64,000 nt of DNA from Thermodesulfovibrio sp. (GTDB taxonomy: Bacteria > Nitrospirota > Thermodesulfovibrionia > Thermodesulfovibrionales > Thermodesulfovibrionaceae). A program made the position numbers and the translations under genes. Under the pieces are notes generated by a model. It made no database searches and was not told where the DNA came from. It worked only from the letters and a program-made list of their open reading frames with translations. Positions 54,162 through 62,805 of the stretch are shown here, piece by piece. The first letter of the stretch is position 1. Every line of letters begins with the position of its first letter. The stretch covers positions 1 through 64,000 of the forward strand of contig DYFF01000006.1 of NCBI GenBank assembly GCA_020725335.1, written 5' to 3'.

Positions 54162-55152
54162 AATACTAACTCAAAGAGAATTAAAAAACAAGTTAGAAAA
54201 GCTAAAAAAAGATAGCAAGAAAATTGTTTTTACAAATGGCTGTTTTGATATTATACATGCTGGCCATGTAAGATATCTTAAAGAAGCAAAAAGTTTGGGA
54301 GATATTCTTGTAATAGGGCTCAACTCTGATAAATCCATCAAACAGATAAAACCTTTAAGACCAATTAATTCAGAAAATGAAAGGGCAGAAGTACTCGCAT
54401 CTCTTGAAATGGTTGATTTTGTCGCTTTATTTGATGAAGAAACTCCCTATAATCTAATAAAATTTCTCCAACCAGATGTTCTTGTCAAGGGAGGAGACTG
54501 GAAGATTGAAGATATTGTAGGTGCAGAACTTGTTAAAGAAGTGTATAGCCTCCCCTATGTTGAAGGTTTTTCAACAACAGGTATAATAGAAAAAATTTTG
54601 CAGAAATATTCAACAAAAAAACCCGCTAACAAAATTATGGATAAGGCAAAAAAAATAAAGTTTTTGATGCTTGATGTAGATGGAGTCCTCACATCCGGTG
54701 GAATAATTCTTGATAATGAGAGTAATGAGCTTAAAATTTTTAATGTAAGAGACGGTCATGGACTCGTTATGTTACACAAATCAGGAATAAATATTGCGGT
54801 TATCACGGGTAGATACTCTAAAGCATTAGATAGAAGGATGAAAGAATTAGGAATTACAGAAGTATATCAAGGCACAAGAGAAAAACTCAAAATTTTTAAT
54901 GAAATAGTTAAAAAATACAATCTTAAAAAAGAAGAAATTGCAGCCATGGGGGATGACATAATTGATTTATCGATCTTAAGTAGAGTTGGATTCTCTGCTT
55001 CACCTCAGGATGGACATGAAGAAGTAAAAAAGATGGTGGACTATGTTACTGAAAAAAAAGCTGGAGAAGGGGCTGTAAGAGAAATCTGTGATATCATACT
55101 CCAATCAAAAAAGCTTTTAGGTAAATTCATAAATGAATATAAGAACATTTAA
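54154..55152 (+). CDS. Fusion of RfaE2-type ADP-heptose nucleotidyltransferase and KdsC-type KDO-8-phosphate phosphatase
   Basis: A 332-residue two-domain protein. Residues about 1-155 are the HldE/RfaE domain II: IVFTNGCFDIIHAGHVRYLKEAKSLGD (the HxGH nucleotidyltransferase motif), RPINSENERAEVLASLEMVDFV, LVKGGDWKIEDIVGAE and FSTTGIIEKI. Residues about 165-325 are KdsC: FLMLDVDGVLTSGGIILD (DVDGVLT), FNVRDGHGLVMLHKSGINIAVITGRYS and IAAMGDDIIDL. The first activates heptose 1-phosphate and the second makes KDO from KDO-8-P, so one chain serves two arms of LPS inner-core synthesis. Both active sites look intact. Confidence 0.9.
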   Translation: MGKILTQRELKNKLEKLKKDSKKIVFTNGCFDIIHAGHVRYLKEAKSLGDILVIGLNSDKSIKQIKPLRPINSENERAEVLASLEMVDFVALFDEETPYNLIKFLQPDVLVKGGDWKIEDIVGAELVKEVYSLPYVEGFSTTGIIEKILQKYSTKKPANKIMDKAKKIKFLMLDVDGVLTSGGIILDNESNELKIFNVRDGHGLVMLHKSGINIAVITGRYSKALDRRMKELGITEVYQGTREKLKIFNEIVKKYNLKKEEIAAMGDDIIDLSILSRVGFSASPQDGHEEVKKMVDYVTEKKAGEGAVREICDIILQSKKLLGKFINEYKNI

Positions 55153-55669
55153 CCTTCCTACCACTTTAACAATTATTCGCATATTAATTATACCCATTTT
55201 TGTAATAGAAGCACCTTCTAATCCTCAATTAGGTGCTTTTTTATTTCTTATCGCAGCTGGAACCGACTTTCTTGATGGCTATTTAGCAAGAAAATTTAAA
55301 CAGATAACAAAAGTAGGAATTATTTTAGACCCTATCGCTGATAAACTTCTTGTAATCACTGCCCTTATAATTCTTGTTGATCTCGTGAGAATTCCTGCAT
55401 GGATAGCAACTGTTATTATTCTTAGAGAATTTATAATAACTACATTAAGATTTTATGCGCTCTCAAGAGGAGTAGTTATTCCTGCTGAAAAGGCAGGTAA
55501 GGCAAAAACAGTCTTGCAAATGATAGCGATCCTTTTTCTTCTCTTAGCAGAAGAAATCTACGGCATAGACTTTTATGATTTAGGACTTGTTTTAATATAT
55601 ATTGCAACATTGGTAGCAGTATATTCTGGGATTCAGTATATTTTCCACTTTTGGAGGAACATAAAATGA
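55133..55669 (+). CDS. pgsA: CDP-diacylglycerol-glycerol-3-phosphate 3-phosphatidyltransferase
   Basis: Makes phosphatidylglycerol phosphate from CDP-diacylglycerol. The CDP-alcohol phosphotransferase motif is DFLDGYLARKFKQITKVG followed by ILDPIADKLLV. Several membrane helices are present (LFLIAAGTDFL, LLVITALIILVDLV). Length (178) is standard. It starts 20 nt inside the preceding fusion gene and overlaps plsY by 4 nt. Confidence 0.94.
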   Translation: MNIRTFNLPTTLTIIRILIIPIFVIEAPSNPQLGAFLFLIAAGTDFLDGYLARKFKQITKVGIILDPIADKLLVITALIILVDLVRIPAWIATVIILREFIITTLRFYALSRGVVIPAEKAGKAKTVLQMIAILFLLLAEEIYGIDFYDLGLVLIYIATLVAVYSGIQYIFHFWRNIK

Positions 55670-56259
55670 GTCTTCTTTTATGTATTTTTGCCTTTATCAT
55701 TGGCTCTATTCCGTGGGGATATATAATTGGAAAAACAAAGGGAATTGACCTAAGAAAAGTAGGAAGTGGAAATATCGGCGCTACTAATGTATTAAGAATT
55801 ATTGGGAAAAAAGAAGCATTAATTACCCTTTTATTAGATATTTCAAAAGGAATTATTCCTGTTTTAGTTATCAAATTAATTCCATCCTATGGAGATAATC
55901 TATTCTTGACAGGCTTAGTAGGAACTTGTGCAATTCTTGGACATTGTTTTTCTCCTTTTTTAAGACTCAAAGGAGGAAAAGGTGTTGCAACCACAATTGG
56001 TGTTCTTTTAGCCTATACACCTTTAGCTGGATTTATAACCATTATTATATGGATAATTACCTTTAAATTTAGCAAAATTTCTTCCTTAGGAGCTCTTATT
56101 TCATTTACTCTTTTGCCTATAAATGTATATCTTTTAAATTATTCTGATGAAATTATATTTTTTGCCTTTTTATTTACTATTATTATATATATTAGACATG
56201 CACCAAACATTAAGAGATTATTACAAGGGACTGAGTCCAAAATCAGGGAGAAACAATGA
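55666..56259 (+). CDS. plsY: Acyl-phosphate:glycerol-3-phosphate acyltransferase PlsY
   Basis: Membrane enzyme that acylates glycerol 3-phosphate, the first step of phospholipid synthesis in the PlsX/Y route. Motifs are [30 protein letters not shown] and [21 protein letters not shown]. The ATG at 55666 is chosen because GGAGG (55653-55657) is well placed before it and it overlaps the pgsA stop (ATGA). An upstream in-frame ATG at 55651 lies before that site. PlsX is not in the window. Confidence 0.94.
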   Translation: MSLLLCIFAFIIGSIPWGYIIGKTKGIDLRKVGSGNIGATNVLRIIGKKEALITLLLDISKGIIPVLVIKLIPSYGDNLFLTGLVGTCAILGHCFSPFLRLKGGKGVATTIGVLLAYTPLAGFITIIIWIITFKFSKISSLGALISFTLLPINVYLLNYSDEIIFFAFLFTIIIYIRHAPNIKRLLQGTESKIREKQ

Positions 56260-56930
56260 AGAAAGCCATTGTTTTGTTAAGTGGGGGTATTGACTCATGT
56301 ACAACACTTGCCATAGCAAATTCAGAGGGTTTTGAATGTTATGCGATTTCCTTTGATTATGGTCAGAGACACAAAATAGAACTTGAATCAGCGAAAAAAG
56401 TAGCTAAAAACATAGGTGTAAGAGAACATTTAATTATATCATTTGATTTGAGGAAAATTGGCGGCTCTGCCCTTACATCAGACATTGATGTTCCAAAAAA
56501 GGAAAGTGAAGGAATTCCAGTTACCTATGTCCCTGCAAGAAACACTATTTTTTTAAGCTTTGCGATAGCGTGGGCAGAGATTCTTCAATGTCCTAATATT
56601 TTCATAGGTGCAAATGTGGTAGATTATTCTGGTTATCCTGATTGCAGGCCTGAATATCTTGAAGCATTTGAAAAAATGGCTAATCTTGCAACCAAAATTT
56701 CCGTTGAAAGCAATTTCAAATTTAAAATACAGGCACCACTTATTTATTTAACAAAGTCACAAATAATTAAAAAAGGATTAGAGTTAGGATTAGATTATTC
56801 TCTTACATGGAGTTGCTATGATCCAAAAGGTCATCCTGATAACCCTATCCCTTGTCTTAAATGCCCAAGCTGCCTTTTTAGATTAAAAGGCTTTGAAGAA
56901 GTCGGAATAAAAGATCCTCTAATCAAATGA
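56256..56930 (+). CDS. queC: 7-cyano-7-deazaguanine synthase (QueC)
   Basis: Converts the QueE product (7-carboxy-7-deazaguanine) to preQ0 in an ATP-dependent step. The PP-loop is [16 protein letters not shown] (residue about 9). [44 protein letters not shown] and the Zn-binding C-terminal [10 protein letters not shown] are present. It sits inside the phospholipid gene run with 4-nt overlaps on both sides (plsY and plsC). queE is at 2483. Confidence 0.96.
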   Translation: MKKAIVLLSGGIDSCTTLAIANSEGFECYAISFDYGQRHKIELESAKKVAKNIGVREHLIISFDLRKIGGSALTSDIDVPKKESEGIPVTYVPARNTIFLSFAIAWAEILQCPNIFIGANVVDYSGYPDCRPEYLEAFEKMANLATKISVESNFKFKIQAPLIYLTKSQIIKKGLELGLDYSLTWSCYDPKGHPDNPIPCLKCPSCLFRLKGFEEVGIKDPLIK

Positions 56931-57634
56931 TAACAGTTAGGCTTTATACAAATGTAATAAAAAAAATTATCTTAAGTGCAATAAAAGCAAACAAGGGACA
57001 ATACTCTTATGAAGAGTTAGTTGTTGACGGATTAAAAATCCTTGATATGATGAGAAATGTTGGCTGCAAAATAACTATAGAAGGAAAGGAAAATTTAAAA
57101 GATTTAAAACCCCCCTGTGTTTTTATTGCTAATCACATGAGCACTCTTGAAACGCTTGTGCTCCCAGCCGTTATTGGAAAAGAGTTTAAAGTAACCTTTG
57201 TTGTTAAAAAATCATTGTTAAAATATCCTTTTTTTGGTAAGATTTTATCTGCTTTAAATCCAATACCTGTAACAAGAGAGAATCCAAAGGAAGATTATAA
57301 AATAGTTTTACAGGAAGGGCTCAAAAGATTACAAGAAGGGATATCCATAATAGTTTTTCCTCAAGCAACAAGAGAAATTACTTTTGAACCTTCTAAATTT
57401 AATACCTTAGGAATTAAACTTGCCAAAAAAGCAAATATACCCGCTGTTCCAATTGCGCTTAGAACTGACGCATGGGGAGTAGGCAGAATATTTAAAGATT
57501 TTGGTAAAATTGATACCTCTAAACCCATATGTTTTTATATTGGAAAGCCTCTATATATTCAAGATAAGGGAGTAAAGGAACATTTGGAAATCATTGATTT
57601 CATTCAATATTCTTTGAGCAAATGTTATAATTAA
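56927..57634 (+). CDS. 1-acylglycerol-3-phosphate O-acyltransferase (PlsC-like)
   Basis: A 235-residue LPLAT-family acyltransferase. The catalytic NHxxxxE is [16 protein letters not shown] (about residue 69). The second motif region is [24 protein letters not shown], then [10 protein letters not shown] and a proline-rich [14 protein letters not shown]. It would convert lysophosphatidate to phosphatidate, the CdsA substrate. Fatty-acid-pathway neighbours plsY, pgsA and cdsA support this role. Its TAA stop lies within 1 nt of the endoQ -10 box. Confidence 0.86.
   Translation: MITVRLYTNVIKKIILSAIKANKGQYSYEELVVDGLKILDMMRNVGCKITIEGKENLKDLKPPCVFIANHMSTLETLVLPAVIGKEFKVTFVVKKSLLKYPFFGKILSALNPIPVTRENPKEDYKIVLQEGLKRLQEGISIIVFPQATREITFEPSKFNTLGIKLAKKANIPAVPIALRTDAWGVGRIFKDFGKIDTSKPICFYIGKPLYIQDKGVKEHLEIIDFIQYSLSKCYN
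57623..57631 (+). promoter_or_regulatory. Extended -10 promoter of endonuclease Q, overlapping the end of plsC
   Basis: TGT-TATAAT ends 5 nt before the ATG at 57637, with the plsC stop TAA at 57632-57634 in between. No Shine-Dalgarno is present. The geometry matches the other leaderless promoters, and it would let the repair genes be expressed separately from the lipid genes. Confidence 0.55.
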
Positions 57635-57636
57635 AT

Positions 57637-58899
57637 ATGTTTTACGCTGACCTTCATATTCATTCAAAATTTTCAAGAGCAACAAGCAAAGACATGAATC
57701 TTGAAACCATTGAGCAATGGGCTCAGATAAAGGGAATTAAATTAATTGGCACGGGTGATTTTACTCATCCTCAATGGCTTAAAGAAATAGAAAAAAATCT
57801 CGATGATGAGGGCAATGGTTTATTTACATTGAAAAGACAATATAAAAAAGATGTTCCCGAATCTTGCAGAGAAAAGGTTTTTTTTATTCTTTCCTCTGAA
57901 ATAAGCTGCATCTATCAAAAAAATGGCAAATTAAGAAAAATTCACTTAGTAATTTTATCCCCCTCTTTAAAAGATGTTAGTAAAATAAATCATGCCTTAA
58001 CTCAAATAGGCAGTCTTCTTTCTGATGGAAGACCTATTCTTGGAGTTGATGCAAAAGAATTAACTAAAATTGTACTTGAATTAAGCCCTGACTCATTAAT
58101 AATTCCTGCCCATGCTTGGACTCCTCATTTTTCAATTTTTGGCTCTCAATCAGGTTTTGATAGCATTGAAGAATGCTTTGAAGAATTAACTCCCTATATT
58201 TACGCCATTGAAACAGGTTTAAGCTCAGACCCAAGGATGAACTGGCGATTAAGCAAACTTGATAAAATAATTCTCATATCCAACTCTGATGCCCATTCAC
58301 CAGCGAAAATAGGAAGGGAAGCGAATATTTTTGATACTGAAATTAACTATAAAGCAATAACTGAAGCAATAAAAACAGGAAAAGGATTTCTCGGTACAGT
58401 GGAGTTTTTCCCTGAAGAAGGGAAATACCACTATGATGGGCACAGAGCATGTGGCATAAGGCTCTCACCAAAAGAGACCATAAAAAGAAACTATCTCTGC
58501 CCAGTATGCAGCAAAAAAGTTACTGTAGGGGTTATGCATAGAGTAGAAATACTCGCAGATCGTGAAGAGGGTAGAAAACCTCCTCAGGCACCTCCCTTTA
58601 AGTCAATTATACCTCTTCAGGAGATAATTGCAGAGATTAATAAAAGTTCAACCCAAAGTAAAAGTGTATCAAATCTTTACATCAAAGCTATTCACAATTT
58701 AGGAAGCGAATACAGCATACTTTTAACAAAAGACCTAAAAGAAATAGAAAGATTTAATGAACTTCTCGCAGTGGCAGTTGATAGAATGAGAAAAGGTAAA
58801 ATTGCTGTTGAGCCTGGTTACGACGGAGAATACGGTAAGATAAAAGTTTTTGGTGAGCCCTGTGAACCCGCAATTAAAGGGCAGGCATTACTTTTTTAG
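57637..58899 (+). CDS. Endonuclease Q-like PHP-domain nuclease
   Basis: A 420-residue EndoQ-family protein. In archaea and some bacteria EndoQ nicks 5' of deoxyuridine, hypoxanthine, xanthine and abasic sites. The PHP metal site starts with YADLHIHSKFSRATSKDMN and GTGDFTHP. VFFILSSEISCIY, IIPAHAWTPHFSIFGSQSGFDSIEE and LISNSDAHSPAKIGREAN supply further ligands. A C-terminal zinc-type segment (NYLCPVCSKKVTVGVMHRVE) is also typical. Its start has a leaderless-type promoter, and the helicase begins immediately after its stop. Confidence 0.88.
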   Translation: MFYADLHIHSKFSRATSKDMNLETIEQWAQIKGIKLIGTGDFTHPQWLKEIEKNLDDEGNGLFTLKRQYKKDVPESCREKVFFILSSEISCIYQKNGKLRKIHLVILSPSLKDVSKINHALTQIGSLLSDGRPILGVDAKELTKIVLELSPDSLIIPAHAWTPHFSIFGSQSGFDSIEECFEELTPYIYAIETGLSSDPRMNWRLSKLDKIILISNSDAHSPAKIGREANIFDTEINYKAITEAIKTGKGFLGTVEFFPEEGKYHYDGHRACGIRLSPKETIKRNYLCPVCSKKVTVGVMHRVEILADREEGRKPPQAPPFKSIIPLQEIIAEINKSSTQSKSVSNLYIKAIHNLGSEYSILLTKDLKEIERFNELLAVAVDRMRKGKIAVEPGYDGEYGKIKVFGEPCEPAIKGQALLF

Positions 58900-60564
58900 A
58901 TGAATCTAAATAAAAATCAAAAATTAGCTGTAGAAAGTTCAGATAAATATCTATGTGTTTTAGCAGGTCCAGGGACAGGAAAAACCCTTACCATTACAGC
59001 AAAAATAATCCATCTCCTAAAAAAAGGATTAGAACCTGAAGAAATAGCTGCTCTAACCTTCACTCAAAAGGCAGCCCTTGAAATGAGAGAGAGAGTCCTA
59101 AAACATCTCGAAAGGAAAGAAGACTCACCTTTTATTGGTACCTTTCATCTTTTGTGCATAAGACTTTTAAGAGAATTTCTTCCAGAAAAGGAAAAACACT
59201 TTCAACTATGCACAAAAACAAAACAAAAGGATATAATCCATAGTCTTGGCGAAAAAAATGCTGATAGAATTATTGAAAAAATATCGAAATTTAAAAACAG
59301 GGGATTATCCTTAGATGATAAGACCTATTCAATATATGAAAAATACGAGGCAAGAAAAAAAGAACTTAATCTTCTTGACTTTGATGACCTATTGATTAAA
59401 ACTCTCGAAATGCTAAAAGAAAGGGAAATTCCACAATTTTTTAGTCACATTATTGTCGATGAATTTCAAGACATAAACAAGATTCAGTATGAAATCATAA
59501 AAAGACTTTTAAAAGAAAAGGGTTCTCTCTCAGTTTTTGGGGATCCAGACCAGGCAATATATTCATTTAGAGGGTCTGAAATAGACCTCTTTTTAAATTT
59601 ACCTACAGACTTTAAAAACCTTACTCTCTTGAATCTTTCTCTTAATTATCGATCTCAAGCAAATATAGTAGCTGCATCAAATAAGTTTATTACAGCAAAT
59701 ACAAAGAGATTTTCAAAAAGAATTGAACCAACGAAACCTTCTACAACTCCATTAGTTTTAATTGAAGTAGGAGATGAATATGAAGAAGCAAAAATTATTC
59801 TTAAGGAGATAAAAAAAAGGCTTGGAGCAACTGACTTTACAGAATTATATAGCAATAAAGAAGAAACACCCTACAGTTACAGCAGTTTTGCAATTCTTGC
59901 AAGGACTAACAAACAGTTGAAAATTATCAAGGAACAATTGATAAAAGAGGGTATTCCTATAAAAACAATAAAAAAAGATGCTGACACATGGATAGAATCG
60001 TTTATAAAAAATTTTTCTTCTTTCTTATCAAATCAGACTATATCAAAAAAACTTGTAACCTATATTCCTTTATATGAATTTTTAGAATCCTCAGGTATTT
60101 TTGAAAGTTTACATGAATATGAAGCCCAGGTAATCCGAAACATAGCATTAAGCTATAAAAAAGGAACTATAATTGAACAAATTCAAGCATTTTTAGATGA
60201 ACTTCATGGCATGACTTCCTTTGACCTCTTTCCAGAAACACTTAATGCTGTGAGTTTACTTACTCTTCACAGTACAAAGGGGCTGGAATTTCCTATAGTC
60301 TTTATTGCAGGATTTGAAGAAGGACTTATACCCTACACATTATCCTCTGAGTGGGATATAGAAGAAGAAAGAAGACTTTTTTATGTAGGAATGACACGAG
60401 CCATGGATGAATTGATTCTTCTCCATGCGAACAGTAGATTCATACACGGAGAAAGAGTATCTCTTCCTGTTTCCTCTTTTTTAAAGGAAATCCCAGAAGA
60501 ATATTTAGAAACAAAAAAAATCCGTCCTAAAAAGGACGGACCCTCACAGAAAGAGCTTTTTTAA
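58900..60564 (+). CDS. UvrD/PcrA-type SF1 DNA helicase, short form
   Basis: A 554-residue 3'-5' superfamily-1 helicase. Motifs are complete: [15 protein letters not shown], Ia [90 protein letters not shown] and [21 protein letters not shown]. It lacks about 150 residues of the full UvrD/PcrA. It abuts endonuclease Q without a gap, suggesting strand removal after base-lesion nicking. The last codons hold the terminator of the opposite-strand gene. Confidence 0.9.
   Translation: MNLNKNQKLAVESSDKYLCVLAGPGTGKTLTITAKIIHLLKKGLEPEEIAALTFTQKAALEMRERVLKHLERKEDSPFIGTFHLLCIRLLREFLPEKEKHFQLCTKTKQKDIIHSLGEKNADRIIEKISKFKNRGLSLDDKTYSIYEKYEARKKELNLLDFDDLLIKTLEMLKEREIPQFFSHIIVDEFQDINKIQYEIIKRLLKEKGSLSVFGDPDQAIYSFRGSEIDLFLNLPTDFKNLTLLNLSLNYRSQANIVAASNKFITANTKRFSKRIEPTKPSTTPLVLIEVGDEYEEAKIILKEIKKRLGATDFTELYSNKEETPYSYSSFAILARTNKQLKIIKEQLIKEGIPIKTIKKDADTWIESFIKNFSSFLSNQTISKKLVTYIPLYEFLESSGIFESLHEYEAQVIRNIALSYKKGTIIEQIQAFLDELHGMTSFDLFPETLNAVSLLTLHSTKGLEFPIVFIAGFEEGLIPYTLSSEWDIEEERRLFYVGMTRAMDELILLHANSRFIHGERVSLPVSSFLKEIPEEYLETKKIRPKKDGPSQKELF
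60513..60540 (-). terminator. Minus-strand terminator embedded in the helicase coding sequence
   Basis: TCCGTCCT/AGGACGGA (8-bp arms, 60521-60540, AAAA/TTTT loop) is followed on the minus strand by eight T (60520-60513). It lies 21 nt past the stop of the PfpI gene and terminates it. On the plus strand the same bases are the codons I-R-P-K-K-D-G of the helicase. Confidence 0.85.
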
Positions 60565-61145
60565 GCTTTAATCTTAGTTCCAATGAGTTCAAGAAACTTC
60601 TTTATCCATTCAGGATGAGCTGGCCATGCAGGAGCAGTAACAATATTTCCATCCACACAGGCATTTGAATAAGTAGCATTAACATCACACCATTTACCTC
60701 CTGCAAGTAAAATTTCAGCTTTTACTGCAGGATAGGCAGTAAGTGTTCTACCTTTTATCACATCAGCAGCAGTAAGTAACTGTATTCCATGACAAATAGC
60801 AGCCACAGGTTTACCAGAGGTAACAAAATGTTTTACTATCTCAAGCACCTTTTCATTAAGCCTCAAATATTCAGGAGCTCTTCCTCCTGGGATAACAAGA
60901 GCATCATATTTTTTCGGGTCAATTTTGTCAAAATTAGCATTAATCATAAAATTATGTCCTCTTTTCTCCGTATAAGTCTGATCACCTTCAAAATCATGGA
61001 TTGCTGTTTTAACAGTATCTCCTGCTTTTTTGCCAGGACATACTACATGAACAGTATGTCCTACCATTTTAAGCATCTGGAAAGGAACCATTGCCTCGTA
61101 ATCCTCAACAAAATCTCCTACAAGCATTAAAATTTTCTTTGCCAT
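60561..61145 (-). CDS. DJ-1/PfpI-family protein
   Basis: A 194-residue DJ-1/PfpI protein, proposed as deglycase, protease or glyoxalase-like enzyme. The nucleophile elbow is [10 protein letters not shown] (Cys near residue 116, followed by His). [13 protein letters not shown] and [11 protein letters not shown] support the fold. Length fits intracellular PfpI/YhbO members. A GGAGG site precedes the ATG. It converges on the helicase (4-nt overlap) and is divergent from mlaE. Confidence 0.88.
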   Translation of the reverse strand: MAKKILMLVGDFVEDYEAMVPFQMLKMVGHTVHVVCPGKKAGDTVKTAIHDFEGDQTYTEKRGHNFMINANFDKIDPKKYDALVIPGGRAPEYLRLNEKVLEIVKHFVTSGKPVAAICHGIQLLTAADVIKGRTLTAYPAVKAEILLAGGKWCDVNATYSNACVDGNIVTAPAWPAHPEWIKKFLELIGTKIKA

Positions 61146-61209
61146 GTTACACCTCCATAGGAATTTATTAAATTATAACGTATTTTATGTTAAGATATTT
61201 TTGTTTTCT

Positions 61210-61986
61210 ATGAAATTCATTACTAAAATTCAAAAAAATATTTATGATTTACAAAACTTTTATCTAATTTGCATAAATTCCTTACTAAAACTTTTCAGAA
61301 AACCTTTTTATTTGGATGACATAGTAGAACAGATGGAATATGCAGGTGCCTCTTCAGTTTTTATTGTCTCCTTGGTATGTCTTTTTGTTGGTATGGCATT
61401 GAGTTTACAGTTAAGTGCAGAACTCAGCGGACTTGGTTTAAAAATGTATACGGGTAAAATTGTAGGTATAGCTGTAATAAGAGAGATAGGTCCTTTAGTA
61501 ACAGCCTTGGTATTTATTGGCAGAGTAGGAGCAGGACAGGCTGCTGAAATCGGCTCGATGATACTTGGACACCAAATCGATACACTAAGAGTATATGGTA
61601 TTGATCCGATTAAAAAAGTAGTAATTCCAAGAGTAATTGCCTCAGTTATTATGCTACCCTGTTTAACAATCATAGGAGACTTAATATGTCTTTTTGGTGG
61701 CTATTATATAGCAGTTTTTGTAAGTAATCAAAGTGGCTCTTTTTACTGGTCAAGCATAATTAAAGAACTCACCTTTGAGAATGTTTTTTCTGGTTCAATA
61801 AAGCCCTTTATTTTTGGTTACCTAATTTCATGTATAAGCTGTTTCTACGGGCTTACTACACGAGGCGGAGCAAAAGGACTAAGAACATCAACAACAAAGG
61901 CAGTTGTTACATCAATAGTAGTGGTAATTGCAACGGATTTTGTGCTTACAAGAATACTTCTTTATGCATTAGGATTTAGCGTATGA
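61210..61986 (+). CDS. mlaE: MlaE-family lipid ABC transporter permease
   Basis: Inner-membrane permease of a phospholipid transport system between the membranes. The family start helix (YDLQNFYLICINSLLKLFRKPFYLDDIVEQMEYAG) and FVGMALSLQLSAELSG, ALVFIGRVGAGQAAEIGSM and RTSTTKAVVTSIVVVIATDFVLTRILLYALG are clear. The ATG at 61210 gives 258 residues, the family norm. The further upstream ATG (61144) lies before a TGT-TAAGAT element (61188-61196), so it is less likely. It overlaps mlaF by 4 nt. MlaD is not in this window. Confidence 0.9.
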   Translation: MKFITKIQKNIYDLQNFYLICINSLLKLFRKPFYLDDIVEQMEYAGASSVFIVSLVCLFVGMALSLQLSAELSGLGLKMYTGKIVGIAVIREIGPLVTALVFIGRVGAGQAAEIGSMILGHQIDTLRVYGIDPIKKVVIPRVIASVIMLPCLTIIGDLICLFGGYYIAVFVSNQSGSFYWSSIIKELTFENVFSGSIKPFIFGYLISCISCFYGLTTRGGAKGLRTSTTKAVVTSIVVVIATDFVLTRILLYALGFSV

Positions 61987-62726
61987 TAGTATTCGATGAT
62001 GTATGGTTTTCTTATGGAGATAGGGAAGTACTTAAAGGAGTAAGTTTTTCTGCAAACTTTGATGAACGTATAGCGGTTCTTGGTGAAAGCGGAGAAGGTA
62101 AAACAACAATTTTAAAACTTATTTTAGGATTGATTGTACCAGATAAAGGGAAAATAATTATTGATGGAGTAGATATAACCCAATTAGATGAAGAAGAATT
62201 AATCCCGATAAGAAGACAATTCAGTATAGTCTTTCAAGAAGGAGCACTCTTTGACTCACTGCCTGTCAAGGAAAATGTAGCATTTTTTATGAGAGAGATT
62301 TTAAAGCTTCCTGACGAGCAAATTTATAAAAGGGTAAGCGAGCTACTCAATAGAGTTGGAGTTATAGATGCAGAGGAACTTATGCCAGAAGAACTAAGTG
62401 GTGGAATGCATAGGAGAGTAGCAATTGCAAGAGCATTGGCAGCAGGAAAAACAAAGATGTTCCTCTATGACGAACCAACTGCAGGACTTGACCCCATTAA
62501 CTCTGAAAGAATAATGTCGCTCATAGAAGACCTTGCAAACAAGGAAAATATAGGTTTCATGATAATAACCCATGTAGTGTATGTGGCATGGCAACTTTGT
62601 AATAGATTTATCTTCATCAAAGACGGAAGCATTTTATTTGACGGAAATAAAAAAGAGCTTATTTTAACTGAAATACCCGCTGTGAAAGATTTTATCAAAG
62701 AATTATTTTTCAGGGTTGAAGGATAA
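61983..62726 (+). CDS. mlaF: MlaF-family lipid ABC transporter ATP-binding protein
   Basis: ATPase of the MlaFEDB-type lipid transporter. Walker A is AVLGESGEGKTTILKLILGL (GESGEGKT), Q-loop IVFQEGALFDSLPVKENVAFFM, signature ELSGGMHRRVAIARALA and Walker B FLYDEPTAGLDPINSERIM with H-loop IITHVVYVAWQ. GALFDSLPV is characteristic of Mla/Ttg2 ATPases. It ends the mla pair, and thrC follows after 79 nt. Confidence 0.92.
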   Translation: MIVFDDVWFSYGDREVLKGVSFSANFDERIAVLGESGEGKTTILKLILGLIVPDKGKIIIDGVDITQLDEEELIPIRRQFSIVFQEGALFDSLPVKENVAFFMREILKLPDEQIYKRVSELLNRVGVIDAEELMPEELSGGMHRRVAIARALAAGKTKMFLYDEPTAGLDPINSERIMSLIEDLANKENIGFMIITHVVYVAWQLCNRFIFIKDGSILFDGNKKELILTEIPAVKDFIKELFFRVEG

Positions 62727-62805
62727 CTTTACTTTAGAAACAATAGCCATATTTTACCTTTTTGATTTAAAATAAAAAATTAATCTTTAAAATCGGAGGT
62801 GGGAG

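Noticed and set aside
61144-61209. Upstream start for mlaE
   Set aside because: It adds 22 non-conserved residues and lies ahead of a candidate -10 (61191-61196). The ATG at 61210 gives the usual length.
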